This document shows, piece after piece, positions 18,287-27,701 of a stretch of 64,000 bases of DNA (position 1 is the stretch's first letter; each line of letters opens with the position of its first letter). Below the pieces are notes generated by a model that made no database searches, was not told the origin of the DNA, and saw only the letters and a list, made by a program, of their open reading frames with translations. This DNA is from Alkalihalobacterium alkalinitrilicum (lineage in GTDB: Bacteria; Bacillota; Bacilli; Bacillales; Bacillaceae_F): NCBI RefSeq assembly GCF_002019605.1, contig NZ_KV917368.1:1695958-1759957 (forward strand), written 5' to 3'. The translations under genes and the position numbers were made by a program.

Positions 18287-20017
18287 TTATCTTGGTATGA
18301 TGGGTAAAACGATATGCGATGGATATTGATCACTATGGAAAATTTTTTGTGTCGCTTGGTTTATTCGGCTGCTATCACGACCCGCTTCTCCAGTGTTGAG
18401 ATTAAGATCAAATCGCGGAAAATTGCTACTAGATATTTCCACTCTTATTTGATGTCCTTCTTTAAATAGATTACTAGTAGCTAATAAGTCTATTTCATAG
18501 CAATACACTTTATTAGGCTCTATTAGTGAAGGTGCTGACTCATTTTGATTTCTATGGCTAGCACGAATAATACCATCGGCAATATTGTATGCTTTCCCAT
18601 CTGGATGAACATCTACTAGCTTTGCCGTAAAATCAGTATCACGAGCAGTGCTTGCTGCATATAGAACTACCTTTACAGGACCTGTAACTTCTAGGCTTTC
18701 TTTTAGTATTTCACTTGTGTAAACTAATACATCTTTACGAGATTCAACACTCTCTTGATTTACTGGGCCCCTTTGATAATACATTGGTAATAGATGATTA
18801 CCACCAACCGTTGGAACAGGATTGTTAGGATCATATACATAACTGTCATAGAAATCTTTAGATGGTTGAGTTGTACATAACGTACCATCACCGTCTTTTG
18901 TATTCGCTTTTCCTTGACTATGAAAATAATAAGGCGTATAATTTGTTCGTTTTAGTGGCCATTCGTTTTCATTTCGCCATTTATTCTCTCCCATAATAAA
19001 TAGTTTGACAGGTGCTTCTTCCATAATGTCAGTCTTGAGTCCCTTTAACCAATGATCAAACCATTTTAGTTGAAGGCTTGTTAAATCTGTTTTTAACTCT
19101 AGCAGCATGCTAGATGTACTCAAGCCAAAATGGAGCTCCCCGACTGTTGGTAAAAAACTACCATGGGCCCATGGACCGATCATTAATTTTGTCTTCTTTT
19201 TATGTTTCAAGCTTTCATAATGGTCTAAATTTCCACCTAATAAACAGTCATACCAACCAGCAATACAATAAGCCGGAACCTCTACTTGATCTTCCTTGCC
19301 TCTTACACTAATCTTTTGATGGAATTCATCATATGTGTCGTGCTCTAATATGTCTTCAACAAATTTCGCATAACCATCTCCTAGTTTGAGCCACTCACTA
19401 TCTTTTATAGGTAATTGATTAAACGCCGAATCTTCTATATGATCTATCGCATTTATTAGTGTCATAAACTCTTCAATAAAGTCTTCTTTCCCTCGTTTGG
19501 CTTTCACAACCGCATTCGGCCCTATCGTTGCTAAGCTCCAGGACTGTAATAATCCCAGTTCAAGAGCACCTCCCCGATACATAAAGACATCTGTTCCCCA
19601 TGTAATCGGAAAAATTGCTTTTAAATGCGGTGGGCGTGTGACAGCTGCCTGAAATTGAGTCATCCCCATATAGGACAGCCCGTACATTCCAACGTTGCCA
19701 TTAGAATATGGTAACGTTGCTGCCCATTCAACTGAGTCATATCCATCATTAAATTCATTTTTATAAATATAAAATGGATCGCCCTCGGATTGAAATCTCC
19801 CACGCACATCTTGGATAATGACAACATAACCTTTATGAGCAGCTGCTACTGGGTCTAATACTAGCGTAGCAAGCGCTAGAAATTCTTTGTTATATGGAAT
19901 CCTTTGTAATAATACTGGAAACTTACCTTCTCCATCAGGTCGGTACACGTCTGCATACAATGTAGTCCCATCACGCATAATGGCACCCACATTTCTTTCA
20001 TGAATGATTTTGCTCAT
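18287..20017 (-). CDS. CocE/NonD-family serine hydrolase (X-Pro dipeptidyl-peptidase S15 type)
   Basis: 576 residues. The alpha/beta hydrolase part has YGLSYMGMTQFQAA with nucleophile Ser in GxSYxG near residue 115; the C-terminal jelly-roll region has RDTDFTAKLVDVHPDGKAYNIADG and RVEISSSNFPRFDLNLNTG, typical of cocaine esterase and glutaryl-7-ACA acylase relatives. No signal peptide. RBS GAGGAG. It cleaves an ester or amide, perhaps delivering a substrate to the ligase gene just upstream, but the substrate is unknown. A terminator separates it from that ligase. Confidence 0.9.
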   Translation of the reverse strand: MSKIIHERNVGAIMRDGTTLYADVYRPDGEGKFPVLLQRIPYNKEFLALATLVLDPVAAAHKGYVVIIQDVRGRFQSEGDPFYIYKNEFNDGYDSVEWAATLPYSNGNVGMYGLSYMGMTQFQAAVTRPPHLKAIFPITWGTDVFMYRGGALELGLLQSWSLATIGPNAVVKAKRGKEDFIEEFMTLINAIDHIEDSAFNQLPIKDSEWLKLGDGYAKFVEDILEHDTYDEFHQKISVRGKEDQVEVPAYCIAGWYDCLLGGNLDHYESLKHKKKTKLMIGPWAHGSFLPTVGELHFGLSTSSMLLELKTDLTSLQLKWFDHWLKGLKTDIMEEAPVKLFIMGENKWRNENEWPLKRTNYTPYYFHSQGKANTKDGDGTLCTTQPSKDFYDSYVYDPNNPVPTVGGNHLLPMYYQRGPVNQESVESRKDVLVYTSEILKESLEVTGPVKVVLYAASTARDTDFTAKLVDVHPDGKAYNIADGIIRASHRNQNESAPSLIEPNKVYCYEIDLLATSNLFKEGHQIRVEISSSNFPRFDLNLNTGEAGRDSSRINQATQKIFHSDQYPSHIVLPIIPR

Positions 20018-20120
20018 CTTTTTTCTCCTCTCTTCTATTGATTACTAATAAAAAACAAAACTGAGAACGTCAAAAATATAAAAATCACTTTCTTTCGTTT
20101 ACCTTCTAAAGAGTAAAAGA

Positions 20121-20157
20121 AATATCCTCACTAACAATATATGTTTACGTGAGGATA
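20121..20157 (-). terminator. Terminator of ligase 20166-21707
   Basis: Minus strand TATCCTCAC ... GTGAGGATA stem (9 bp) followed by TTTCTTTTACTC, just after the ligase stop. Confidence 0.75.
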
Positions 20158-20165
20158 ATCTTGTC

Positions 20166-21707
20166 CTATTTCATTTTTAATTCATCTCGCATTTTACGTT
20201 TTAAAATTTTTCCCGAAGCAGTTCTGGGAAATTGTTCTACTAATTGTAAATGATGTAAACGCATATATTTTGCTGCGACTCTTTCGTTTACCCAACTTAT
20301 TAATTTTGTATCTAAAACTTGCTTATTTTCTTTTAAGATAACCATAGCGATTGGGACTTCTCCCCATTTTTCATGCGGCATACCGAACACTGCACACTCT
20401 GAAACAGCTTCATGTTTAGCTATAGTCTCTTCAATGTCACGTGGATAGACATTTACACCACCAGATATGATCATATCTTTCTTTCGATCAACCAGATAGA
20501 TAAACCCGTCCTCATCAGAATAGCCTAGATCTCCTGTTTTGACCCAATTACCATCCACGATTGTATTCTTAGTAACTTCTATATTATTATAGTAACCTTG
20601 CATAACCGTCGGACCTCTGGCAATAATTTCACCAACTTCTCCACATATGACAGACTCCATTTGTTCATCAACAATTTTATATTCGTTAAACATCAATGGT
20701 GGACCTACAGACCCTAGTTTTCTTAATGTATCTTGCGGTCTAATTGTGGTCATAAAACCTTCTGTTAGCCCATATTGTTCATATAATATTCCAGGCAACA
20801 ACTCCATGACTTGCTTTTTTCTTTCGGTTGGTAAAGGAGCACCTAACGTTAACAGAACACGAAGTGATCTTAATTTTTCTTGATTAAACATTGGGGAATC
20901 AAGAAAAGTTATCGTTTGTGTAGGTACGAGCATTGTGTGGGTTACTAGTTCTTCTTCAATCACCTGAAGGGCTACTTCTGGTTGGTATTTTGGTAAAACA
21001 ACGTATGTCCCTCCCGCACAAATCGTCGGGAACATTAAAGCTAATGATCCATTAAATACAAGGCTCCCTGCAGCCATTACCCGACTATCAAAAGTAATAC
21101 CATACTCCATGCCAAATAAAAACGCATACATAATTCTAGTACGATGTGAATGCATAATTCCTTTTGGCAACCCTGTTGTACCAGAAGAATACATAATATT
21201 GTATAGATCATCTTCTTTTACATCATCATTTGGTTCAGACATAGCTGAATTTCTTTTTAGGTCATTGTAATTTTGATAACCTGAATTGGGGAGTTTTCCG
21301 ACTATAAGGTACGTTTTTATTGATTCTATGTCCTTCTTTATAGGTTCTACTTCAGAAATATATTGTTCCGCTACTACGAGCACTTTAGGACTGCAATTGT
21401 TAATAATAAAAGCGTTATCTTTTCCTTTTACCATCGGATTTAGTGGCACTACTACTGCCCCAATTTTTGCAACTGCCCAAAATAGTTCGAGAATTTCTAT
21501 TGAATTAGGTAATAACATCGCAACTTTATCACCTTTTTTTACCCCAATATCGACTAAACCATTAGCAACCTTGTTTACTCTATTGTTAAACTCTCGATAC
21601 GTTAATCTTTCATCACCGATAATAACTGCTAATTTTTCAGGATAATGTACTGCGTTTCTCCTTAACATTAATCCTAAATTCATAAAATCAATTTTGATCT
21701 CTTCCAT
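20166..21707 (-). CDS. Acyl-CoA ligase (AMP-forming, long-/medium-chain type)
   Basis: About 513 residues from ATG 21707 (GGAGG 5 nt upstream; an ATG at 21719 lies in the site). Adenylate-forming motifs: YSSGTTGLPKGIMHSH (A3), YGLTEG (A5), TGDLGYSDEDGFIYLVDRKKD (A7/A8) and the catalytic Lys in PRTASGKILKRK near the end. It activates a carboxylic acid to its CoA ester. Third gene of a run ADH-SDR-ligase on the same strand (gaps 89 and 45 nt). A perfect palindrome overlaps its upstream ribosome site region. Confidence 0.92.
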   Translation of the reverse strand: MEEIKIDFMNLGLMLRRNAVHYPEKLAVIIGDERLTYREFNNRVNKVANGLVDIGVKKGDKVAMLLPNSIEILELFWAVAKIGAVVVPLNPMVKGKDNAFIINNCSPKVLVVAEQYISEVEPIKKDIESIKTYLIVGKLPNSGYQNYNDLKRNSAMSEPNDDVKEDDLYNIMYSSGTTGLPKGIMHSHRTRIMYAFLFGMEYGITFDSRVMAAGSLVFNGSLALMFPTICAGGTYVVLPKYQPEVALQVIEEELVTHTMLVPTQTITFLDSPMFNQEKLRSLRVLLTLGAPLPTERKKQVMELLPGILYEQYGLTEGFMTTIRPQDTLRKLGSVGPPLMFNEYKIVDEQMESVICGEVGEIIARGPTVMQGYYNNIEVTKNTIVDGNWVKTGDLGYSDEDGFIYLVDRKKDMIISGGVNVYPRDIEETIAKHEAVSECAVFGMPHEKWGEVPIAMVILKENKQVLDTKLISWVNERVAAKYMRLHHLQLVEQFPRTASGKILKRKMRDELKMK

Positions 21708-21722
21708 GTGAACCTCCATTCC

Positions 21723-21740
21723 TCCGTAGTAAACTACGGA
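21723..21740 (-). promoter_or_regulatory. Palindrome just before the ligase ribosome binding site
   Basis: TCCGTAGT-AA-ACTACGGA, perfect 8-bp stem with only 2 central bases. In RNA the stem's 3' arm ends next to the GGAGG-ATG region, so it may affect translation, or it is a protein binding site. Confidence 0.4.
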
Positions 21741-21752
21741 AATACTAAAAAT

Positions 21753-22511
21753 CTATTTTATGGAGTAACCACCATCGATTACAAAGGTTTGTCCTGTTAC
21801 ATAATTGGAATGTTCAGATGCTAAATATAACGAAATGCTTGATAAATCGCTAGGTTCGCCTAATCTTTTTAATGGAATTCCTTTGATCGATTTTTCCACC
21901 CATGTTGTATTTTGGAAATCTTCGGCATTAATATCCGTTGGAATTAACCCTGGAGCAATCGCATTTACATAAATTTGATGTCTACTCCATTCTAACGCTA
22001 AACCTTTCGTTAAATGAATAACAGCTGCTTTACTTGACATATACGGTGCTACTACTTGTAATGGTTTAATTCCACCAGTGGAAGAAATGTTAATGATTTT
22101 CCCCTTTTTCTGTTTCATCATCATCTTTGCTGCTCGTTGACAACAAAAAAACAAACCTTTTAAATTAATATCAAGAATATAATCCCATTCATTCTCAGTC
22201 ACATCTACTGCAGGCTTAGTTACATTAACACCTGCTCCATTAATTAACACATCTACCTTGCCAAATTCATTTTCTACTATATTAAATAGCTGTTCGATAT
22301 CTTCTAACTTCGATACATCAGCTGACACGGGTAAATACCTGCCACCAAATTGTCTTAATTGTTGCACTACCTCTTCAGCTTTTTCTATGTTTCTACCAAC
22401 GATTACGACATCTGCACCACTTTGAGCAAAATCATGTGCAAGCTGAGCACCAATCCCTTTACTTCCACCCGTAATAACAACGGTCTGTCCACTAAAATCA
22501 CAAATAGTCAT
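21753..22511 (-). CDS. Short-chain dehydrogenase/reductase (FabG-like)
   Basis: 252 residues with TGGSKGIGAQ (NAD(P) binding), NGAGVN (NNAG-like), and catalytic Ser-Tyr-Lys in INISSTGG and YMSSKAAV. C-terminal VTGQTFVIDGGYSIK is standard. It shares most sequence with the SDR at 46734-47486, so both likely act on similar hydroxy/keto acyl-CoA or alcohol substrates. RBS GGGGAGAG. Lies between an ADH and a ligase gene, same strand. Confidence 0.93.
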   Translation of the reverse strand: MTICDFSGQTVVITGGSKGIGAQLAHDFAQSGADVVIVGRNIEKAEEVVQQLRQFGGRYLPVSADVSKLEDIEQLFNIVENEFGKVDVLINGAGVNVTKPAVDVTENEWDYILDINLKGLFFCCQRAAKMMMKQKKGKIINISSTGGIKPLQVVAPYMSSKAAVIHLTKGLALEWSRHQIYVNAIAPGLIPTDINAEDFQNTTWVEKSIKGIPLKRLGEPSDLSSISLYLASEHSNYVTGQTFVIDGGYSIK

Positions 22512-22600
22512 TTTAAAACTCTCCCCATCAATTATATTTGATAAATAAACATTTTTACCTCTTACTCGAATACCACTAATTTCAATTCAGCGTTAAGGTG

Positions 22601-23656
22601 TTAATCAAACGTGATGACAATACGAGTTGGATTCTCAATCTTATGATGCAAATAATGAAGTGCAGTGTTCACCTCATCAATTGAAAATGTATGGGTTATG
22701 GAGTCTTCCAGATTCATTCTTCCGTTGGCTGCTAAATCTGCCAATTGTTCGACAGTTCGTTTTGTTAAGCCAAATGATCCATGGAGTGAAAGCTGTTTGC
22801 GGACAAATTTTTCTGTAGACATTAATTGAATAGGTTCCGGTCCTATTCCAGATACAACGATTCGTCCGCCAATACTAGCAGATGCAACGGCCTGTTTCAC
22901 CGTTTCTTGTAATCCTATAAATTCTGCTGCTACATCTACTCCTAAACCATCAGTCCGCTTTTTGATCACTTCAACGGGAGATTCATATTTAGAGTTAATC
23001 GTTACGTCAGCACCTAATTGTTTAGCTCTTTCTAATTGTTCATCTTTAATATCTACCACAAATATCTGTTTGGCCCCAGCCATTCTTGCAATTTGAACTG
23101 CATGTAATCCAAGCCCTCCTGCACCATAAATGGCTACAGATTCACCAGTACGTAACTGGGCACGGTCAATTAACGCATGAAAAGGGGTTGCGACGGCATC
23201 TGTAATAATTGCACCGACAGTAAATGGAAGATTACTAGGTAGCTTTATTAAGTTCTTTGCTGGAATGGCCATATATTCAGCAAGTGCTCCGTCCAGGTGA
23301 ACCCCGAGCACTTGGAGGTTATAACAAATCTCACTATGACCCTTGATGCAATTTGAACAAGAACCACAATAAATGATCGGAAAAATAGAGACTCTTGTAC
23401 CCGTTTCCCAACCTTGAACATTACTGCCAACTTGAGCAATCACACCACAGGGTTCATGACCTAATATTATCGGTTGGAAATCAGTCTTCGTAACGCCTTC
23501 ATTTACGATATGAATATCAGAACCACATAAACCTACAGCTTTCATTCTAACCAACACTTCATCTTCCTTAATTTCCGGTACAGGTACCTCTTCCACTTGT
23601 AACGGTTCATTAACTGCCATAAAACGAGCCGCTTTCATTTTTACTGGAATTTCCAT
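22601..23656 (-). CDS. Zinc-dependent medium-chain alcohol dehydrogenase
   Basis: 351 residues. Catalytic zinc site CGSDIH and GHEPCG, structural zinc site with four cysteines in YCGSCSNCIKGHSEIC (near 98-112), and the NAD fold GAGGLGLHAVQIARMAG near 178. Closest to alcohol/threonine/sorbitol dehydrogenase group. RBS AAAGGGTGG. First gene of the ADH-SDR-ligase run. Substrate is not determined. Confidence 0.92.
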   Translation of the reverse strand: MEIPVKMKAARFMAVNEPLQVEEVPVPEIKEDEVLVRMKAVGLCGSDIHIVNEGVTKTDFQPIILGHEPCGVIAQVGSNVQGWETGTRVSIFPIIYCGSCSNCIKGHSEICYNLQVLGVHLDGALAEYMAIPAKNLIKLPSNLPFTVGAIITDAVATPFHALIDRAQLRTGESVAIYGAGGLGLHAVQIARMAGAKQIFVVDIKDEQLERAKQLGADVTINSKYESPVEVIKKRTDGLGVDVAAEFIGLQETVKQAVASASIGGRIVVSGIGPEPIQLMSTEKFVRKQLSLHGSFGLTKRTVEQLADLAANGRMNLEDSITHTFSIDEVNTALHYLHHKIENPTRIVITFD

Positions 23657-23715
23657 AGAACCACCCTTTCATAACTCAAAATTTTTTCAGAAAACAAATG
23701 AGCGTTCCCTATAAA

Positions 23716-23891
23716 GTGAAACTTCCATCAGTGAGAGTTTTCCTTTTCCCCCACTCATGGTCGATGGTCAGTTGAGGCCCAAACGTCTGTGTTCATTTAG
23801 TTGTTACTGGCAGTTTATCCCCCACTTATCCTTCTTTGATTCCTCGAAGTAATGAAGTGGGGAGCATTACTTCCAGTTGTTGCGGGATAAA
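23716..23891. repeat. Structured intergenic repeat, copy 1 (internally shortened)
   Basis: Begins AAACTTCCATCAGTGAG and ends GTTGCGGGATAAAA. Compared with copies 2-4 it lacks about 48 nt in the middle (the GCCAC/GTGGC hairpin). It keeps the ACTGGCAGT arm and the closing GGGATAAA. Lies upstream of the zinc ADH gene. Confidence 0.85.
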
Positions 23892-23936
23892 ATCATAGAA
23901 AGAATTTATGAAGTATTAAAAAATAGAATTAAAAAT

Positions 23937-23965
23937 TAGAGAAAAAAGAGGGAATTGATCCCTCT
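23937..23965 (-). terminator. Terminator of ligase 24033-25658
   Basis: Minus strand AGAGGGA-TCAAT-TCCCTCT followed by TTTTTCTC. Confidence 0.85.
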
Positions 23966-24032
23966 ATGTTCTATATGTCATTCCCTATTTCAGCAAGATA
24001 GGTTGTAATATTCTTTTGCAAGATCACCCCGC

Positions 24033-25658
24033 CTATTCACTAACTTGCATGCTTTTTCGAAGTAAAAAGCGCTGAATCTTTCCACTTTGCGTCTTAGGAA
24101 GACTTTCCACAAATTCTACTTCTCTAGGATATTGGTGTTTTGATAATTTTGCCTTTACAAATGCACTTAGCTCTTGGCCTAATTGCTCTGATGATGTATA
24201 TGATGGATGTAACACAACATATGCCACAACTATTTCCCCTTTTGCAGCATCTGGTTTTCCTACAACTGCAGCTTCAGCTACTGCTGGATGTTCAATAAGG
24301 CAACTTTCTACTTCAAATGGTCCAATTCTGTATCCTGCACTCGAAATAATATCATCCGATCGACCTTGGAACCAAAAATATCCATCTTCATCTTCCAATG
24401 CTAAATCACCTGACCAAAACCAGCCTTCTTTAATTTTTTCTGCTGTTTTCTTCGGATCTTGCCAATACCCTAAGAAAAAGTATGGGAATGCAGTTGTATC
24501 TATTACAATTTCGCCAACTTCCCCTTTTTCCACTGGTTTACCTTCTTCATTTACTAGTGCTATATTATATCCTGGTGTTGGTAATCCCATTGAACCTGGT
24601 TTTACTTCCATATCAGTAACATTAAAGTTATTTACAATCATTCCTGTTTCAGTCGCTCCATAATGATCATAAATTTCTTTTCCAAAATTATCCTTAAAGA
24701 AACGTACGACTTCTGCATTTAAAGGTTCACCTGCACTACTAAACTTTTTCACTTTTAATGAATGATTCTTCACTAATTCAGGACCTGCGGCCATCATCAT
24801 TCGATAAGCCGTTGGTGCGTATGCAAAATTTGTAATCTCGTAATTTTCTAAAAGTTGATAAGTTTTCTCAACGTTAAAAGGCCCTTTATAAACCAATATC
24901 TTTGTCCCAAAACTTAATGGAACAAATGTACAGTTTACAAGTCCATAAGCCCAACCTAGATCAGCTCCTCCAAAAAATGTATCTTCTTTTTCTACACCAA
25001 TTGCGAAACCAACGTATGGGTAAGAACTAATAAGAAGCTTATGAGCCCACAGAGCTCCTTTTGGCATACCCGTTGAACCAGACGTATATTGGATAACACA
25101 TGGATCCATTACTTTTGTCGGCTCCGTGACATGTTCAGCTGAAAACGTTTGCAAATAATCCCAAAATGTTAACCCGTTACTTATTAATTCATCGGTTAAG
25201 ATCACTTGACTTTGAACTTCTAGTCCTTCGATTTTGGCAGCTTGTTCTTTATTAGTCACTAACACTTTACAACCAGCATTATGTAATCGATACGTAATTG
25301 CTTCAGGACCAAAAGCTGTAAACAATGGAACATAAACTGCACCGACCTTCCAAGCCGCAAGTACAGAAATAATTAACTCCATATCTTTTCCCAACAACCC
25401 TGCAACACGATCTCCTTTTTCTACGCCAAATGAACGTAGAACATTTGCCATACGATTGGATTGTTCTTTTAATCGTTTATATGTCCACGTGTCTTTATTA
25501 CCTGCTTCATCTTCCCAATGTATAGCAATCCGATTTTCATCATCAGCCCAACGATCACAACATTCATGAGCTAAATTAAATTTTTCGTTCATGTCCCAGT
25601 CAAATGTCTTAACTACCTTTTCCCATGAAAAGTTTTCTTTAAGTTCTTGGTATTTCAT
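24033..25658 (-). CDS. Acyl-CoA synthetase of acetyl/medium-chain type (AMP-forming)
   Basis: 541 residues: YTSGSTGMPKGALWAHK (A3), YGATETG (A5), SGDLALEDEDGYFWFQGRSDDIISSAGYRIGP (A7-A8 region) and QSGKIQRFLLRK with the catalytic Lys. The GYRIGP-type linker and size fit the acetyl-CoA synthetase-like or medium-chain (MACS) acyl-CoA synthetase branch. RBS GGGGTGGG. Transcribed alone from a sigma-54 promoter about 115 nt upstream and ended by its own terminator. Confidence 0.9.
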   Translation of the reverse strand: MKYQELKENFSWEKVVKTFDWDMNEKFNLAHECCDRWADDENRIAIHWEDEAGNKDTWTYKRLKEQSNRMANVLRSFGVEKGDRVAGLLGKDMELIISVLAAWKVGAVYVPLFTAFGPEAITYRLHNAGCKVLVTNKEQAAKIEGLEVQSQVILTDELISNGLTFWDYLQTFSAEHVTEPTKVMDPCVIQYTSGSTGMPKGALWAHKLLISSYPYVGFAIGVEKEDTFFGGADLGWAYGLVNCTFVPLSFGTKILVYKGPFNVEKTYQLLENYEITNFAYAPTAYRMMMAAGPELVKNHSLKVKKFSSAGEPLNAEVVRFFKDNFGKEIYDHYGATETGMIVNNFNVTDMEVKPGSMGLPTPGYNIALVNEEGKPVEKGEVGEIVIDTTAFPYFFLGYWQDPKKTAEKIKEGWFWSGDLALEDEDGYFWFQGRSDDIISSAGYRIGPFEVESCLIEHPAVAEAAVVGKPDAAKGEIVVAYVVLHPSYTSSEQLGQELSAFVKAKLSKHQYPREVEFVESLPKTQSGKIQRFLLRKSMQVSE

Positions 25659-25770
25659 CTTTACCCACCCCTAGAATAAAATATAATAATAAATTCTGAA
25701 ACATATTTCTTGTTATTAATAGAGTGACTACTATTACATCTTTTATCATTTGTTCCTTATTATTTAGTAT

Positions 25771-25787
25771 TGCAAATTCCATACCAA
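25771..25787 (-). promoter_or_regulatory. Sigma-54 promoter of ligase 24033-25658
   Basis: Minus strand TTGGTATGGAATTTGCA: GG-N10-GC. A TGTTTACA half-site, as in the enhancer at 40.2 kb, lies upstream near 25911-25918. Confidence 0.8.
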
Positions 25788-25965
25788 GTTTTTTTCTGTT
25801 ATTCTATCAACATTTCTAAATACTTTTCCTATTTTGCTAGTAGAAAATTGTTATGAAATAGGTCATAATCAAATAAAAAGTTGTATATATTTCAAACACA
25901 TTTATTCAATGTTTACAGTTTAAAACGACCATACACACTCTTTCCTTACCATACTTACTATAGAA

Positions 25966-26005
25966 GATTAGGCATTATCAATATATTCCTTGATAATGCC
26001 TAATC
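25966..26005 (-). terminator. Terminator of solute-binding protein gene
   Basis: GATTAGGCATTATCAA / TTGATAATGCCTAATC, a perfect 16-bp stem with 8-nt loop, 65 nt after the stop; minus tail TTCTATAGT. Confidence 0.8.
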
Positions 26006-26069
26006 ACTTTTAAACTTTCTATGCTAGTATGAAACGTGTAGTATGCTCTCTAAGTGTTATGTGTGTTTA

Positions 26070-27335
26070 CTAATAGTTAATTTCTTTGGTTTCAGGATCA
26101 TAATAAATTGCTCCAGTTACAGGAACGAGTTCACCATCTTGGGCCTGAATGATATATAGTGTTGTAATTCCATAACGATGCTCTGGAGTGTACGTTACTT
26201 CTGCATTAAGTGAACCATCCCATTTATCAAATGATTCCATTTGTGCAATAAAGTTTTCCCATGTTAAATTGTCGCCAGCACGTCTAAACGTTTCGACTAG
26301 CACTTGTCCATGAGCCCAAGATTGTTGTGTTAAGGCACCAATTGCTGCCTCTCCAAAATCTTTTGTAATATATTCATAATATTCCTCAATCTCCGGTAAT
26401 CCTTCTAACGATGCATATTTCGATGTACTGATTGTTCCTTCCCAAATATCTTTTCCAGCAATATTAAATTGGTTTTCATCTCCCCCACCAGTATTAGTTA
26501 CTATATACGGGATATCAGAAGCGCCAATTTTATTCATTTCTATTCGTAAAGAAGCTGCTGGCATAGGCGTAGATACCATAAAAATTACATCGGCATCAGA
26601 GTTAGCTAAATGTTGGGCTTGGGAACTAAAGTCATTGTCCGAAGCCAAAAACGTTACTTCTCGAACAATTTCAGCATCATAGTTTTCAATTTCTTCTCTT
26701 ATCGTTCCAGTACCTTGTAGTCCAAAATCATCATTTTGATAAGCAATTGCAATTTTCTTAGCACCTAACTCATTAACCGCATAGTCTAATAGAATTTTCG
26801 CTTCAATAACATAGTTAAATGTATCTCCAAAAAAGTTCTTAATCGGTGGATTTACAAATTTGTCAGCACCTGTCTGAATTCCTGTTACAGGAATTCCTGT
26901 ACTAACTAATAGTTCTTGCACTGCACCTACATTTGCTGTACCTAGTGGTAAGGAAACCGCAAATACTTTGTCCTGTTCAACTAAACGTTGTGTAGCTTGA
27001 ACCGTTTTAGCTGGCTGATACTGGTCATCATATGCTATTAATTTAAACGTTCTTCCATTAACTCCACCATTATCATTTATATAGTTAAAATAAGCTTGCA
27101 AACCTTGACGAATTTTATCATATTCCGCTACAGGACCTGTCTGCGGCCCAGTAAGACCAATTAAAATCTCATCATCAGTAATTCCTTGTGCATAAGCGGC
27201 TTCATCTGTTTCCTCTTGATTTTGGTTTTCGTTTTGACCTTCATTACTAGGTGCAGGGGAACTCGATGGTTCTTGACAAGCTCCTAATAAAAGCATAAAG
27301 AATAAAACAAAACAAAAAACGCCTAATTTCTTCAA
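26070..27335 (-). CDS. ABC transporter solute-binding lipoprotein, branched-chain amino acid/organic acid type
   Basis: 421 residues, TTG start with a strong AAGGAGGG site. Signal peptide with lipobox LLLGAC near residue 20, an acidic/Asn-rich linker, then a type I periplasmic-binding fold (ITDDEILIGLTGPQTGPVAEYDKIRQGLQAYFNYIND). It is a paralog of the proteins at 33202, 51600 (remnant) and 63646. No permease gene follows, so it may feed the livHMGF transporter at 29.8-33.1 kb. It has a sigma-54 promoter, a cre box and a 5' hairpin in the leader. Confidence 0.92.
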   Translation of the reverse strand: MKKLGVFCFVLFFMLLLGACQEPSSSPAPSNEGQNENQNQEETDEAAYAQGITDDEILIGLTGPQTGPVAEYDKIRQGLQAYFNYINDNGGVNGRTFKLIAYDDQYQPAKTVQATQRLVEQDKVFAVSLPLGTANVGAVQELLVSTGIPVTGIQTGADKFVNPPIKNFFGDTFNYVIEAKILLDYAVNELGAKKIAIAYQNDDFGLQGTGTIREEIENYDAEIVREVTFLASDNDFSSQAQHLANSDADVIFMVSTPMPAASLRIEMNKIGASDIPYIVTNTGGGDENQFNIAGKDIWEGTISTSKYASLEGLPEIEEYYEYITKDFGEAAIGALTQQSWAHGQVLVETFRRAGDNLTWENFIAQMESFDKWDGSLNAEVTYTPEHRYGITTLYIIQAQDGELVPVTGAIYYDPETKEINY

Positions 27336-27440
27336 AGTATTTACCCTCCTTATTTACGATCCACTAACCATTTAAAACTCGATAAACTCTATTGAATAAT
27401 TTTACTAACCCTACTCCCCCTCACCTAACACATTTTATTT

Positions 27441-27454
27441 TGTAAGCGTTTTCT
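27441..27454. promoter_or_regulatory. cre box (CcpA) in the leader of the solute-binding gene
   Basis: TGTAAGCGTTTTCT matches all positions of TGWAARCGYTWNCW. It is about 70-80 nt downstream of the predicted sigma-54 start, a roadblock position. Confidence 0.7.
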
Positions 27455-27470
27455 AAACTCTCAAAAAAAA

Positions 27471-27521
27471 AGTAAGTTACTAGTCTTATCAGCTTACCAA
27501 CTGTCATTCTAATAACTTACT
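27471..27521 (-). terminator. Terminator/leader hairpin between maoC-like gene and solute-binding gene
   Basis: AGTAAGTTA and TAACTTACT form a 9-bp stem with a long loop, followed on the minus strand by nine T. It likely ends the maoC-like transcript (stop at 27702) but begins at the predicted first base of the sigma-54 transcript, so it may also act as attenuator. Confidence 0.75.
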
Positions 27522-27533
27522 TTACCAAAATTA

Positions 27534-27550
27534 TGCAAAAACTGTGCCAA
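27534..27550 (-). promoter_or_regulatory. Sigma-54 promoter of solute-binding gene 26070-27335
   Basis: Minus strand TTGGCACAGTTTTTGCA, perfect -24 (TTGGCAC) and -12 (TTGC) with GG-N10-GC. Predicted start near 27522. Confidence 0.88.
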
Positions 27551-27701
27551 AGTTCGATTGTCTGTACACGTAATACGTTATTATTTATATGTAGAGCCCT
27601 TTACAAAAAAACTCGTTTATTTTAAACAAAAAGTGGCCCCTAAAAGTGTCTGAATTACTAACACCTAGAATATTAACATTGCCTTTTTATCCTACATTTT
27701 C

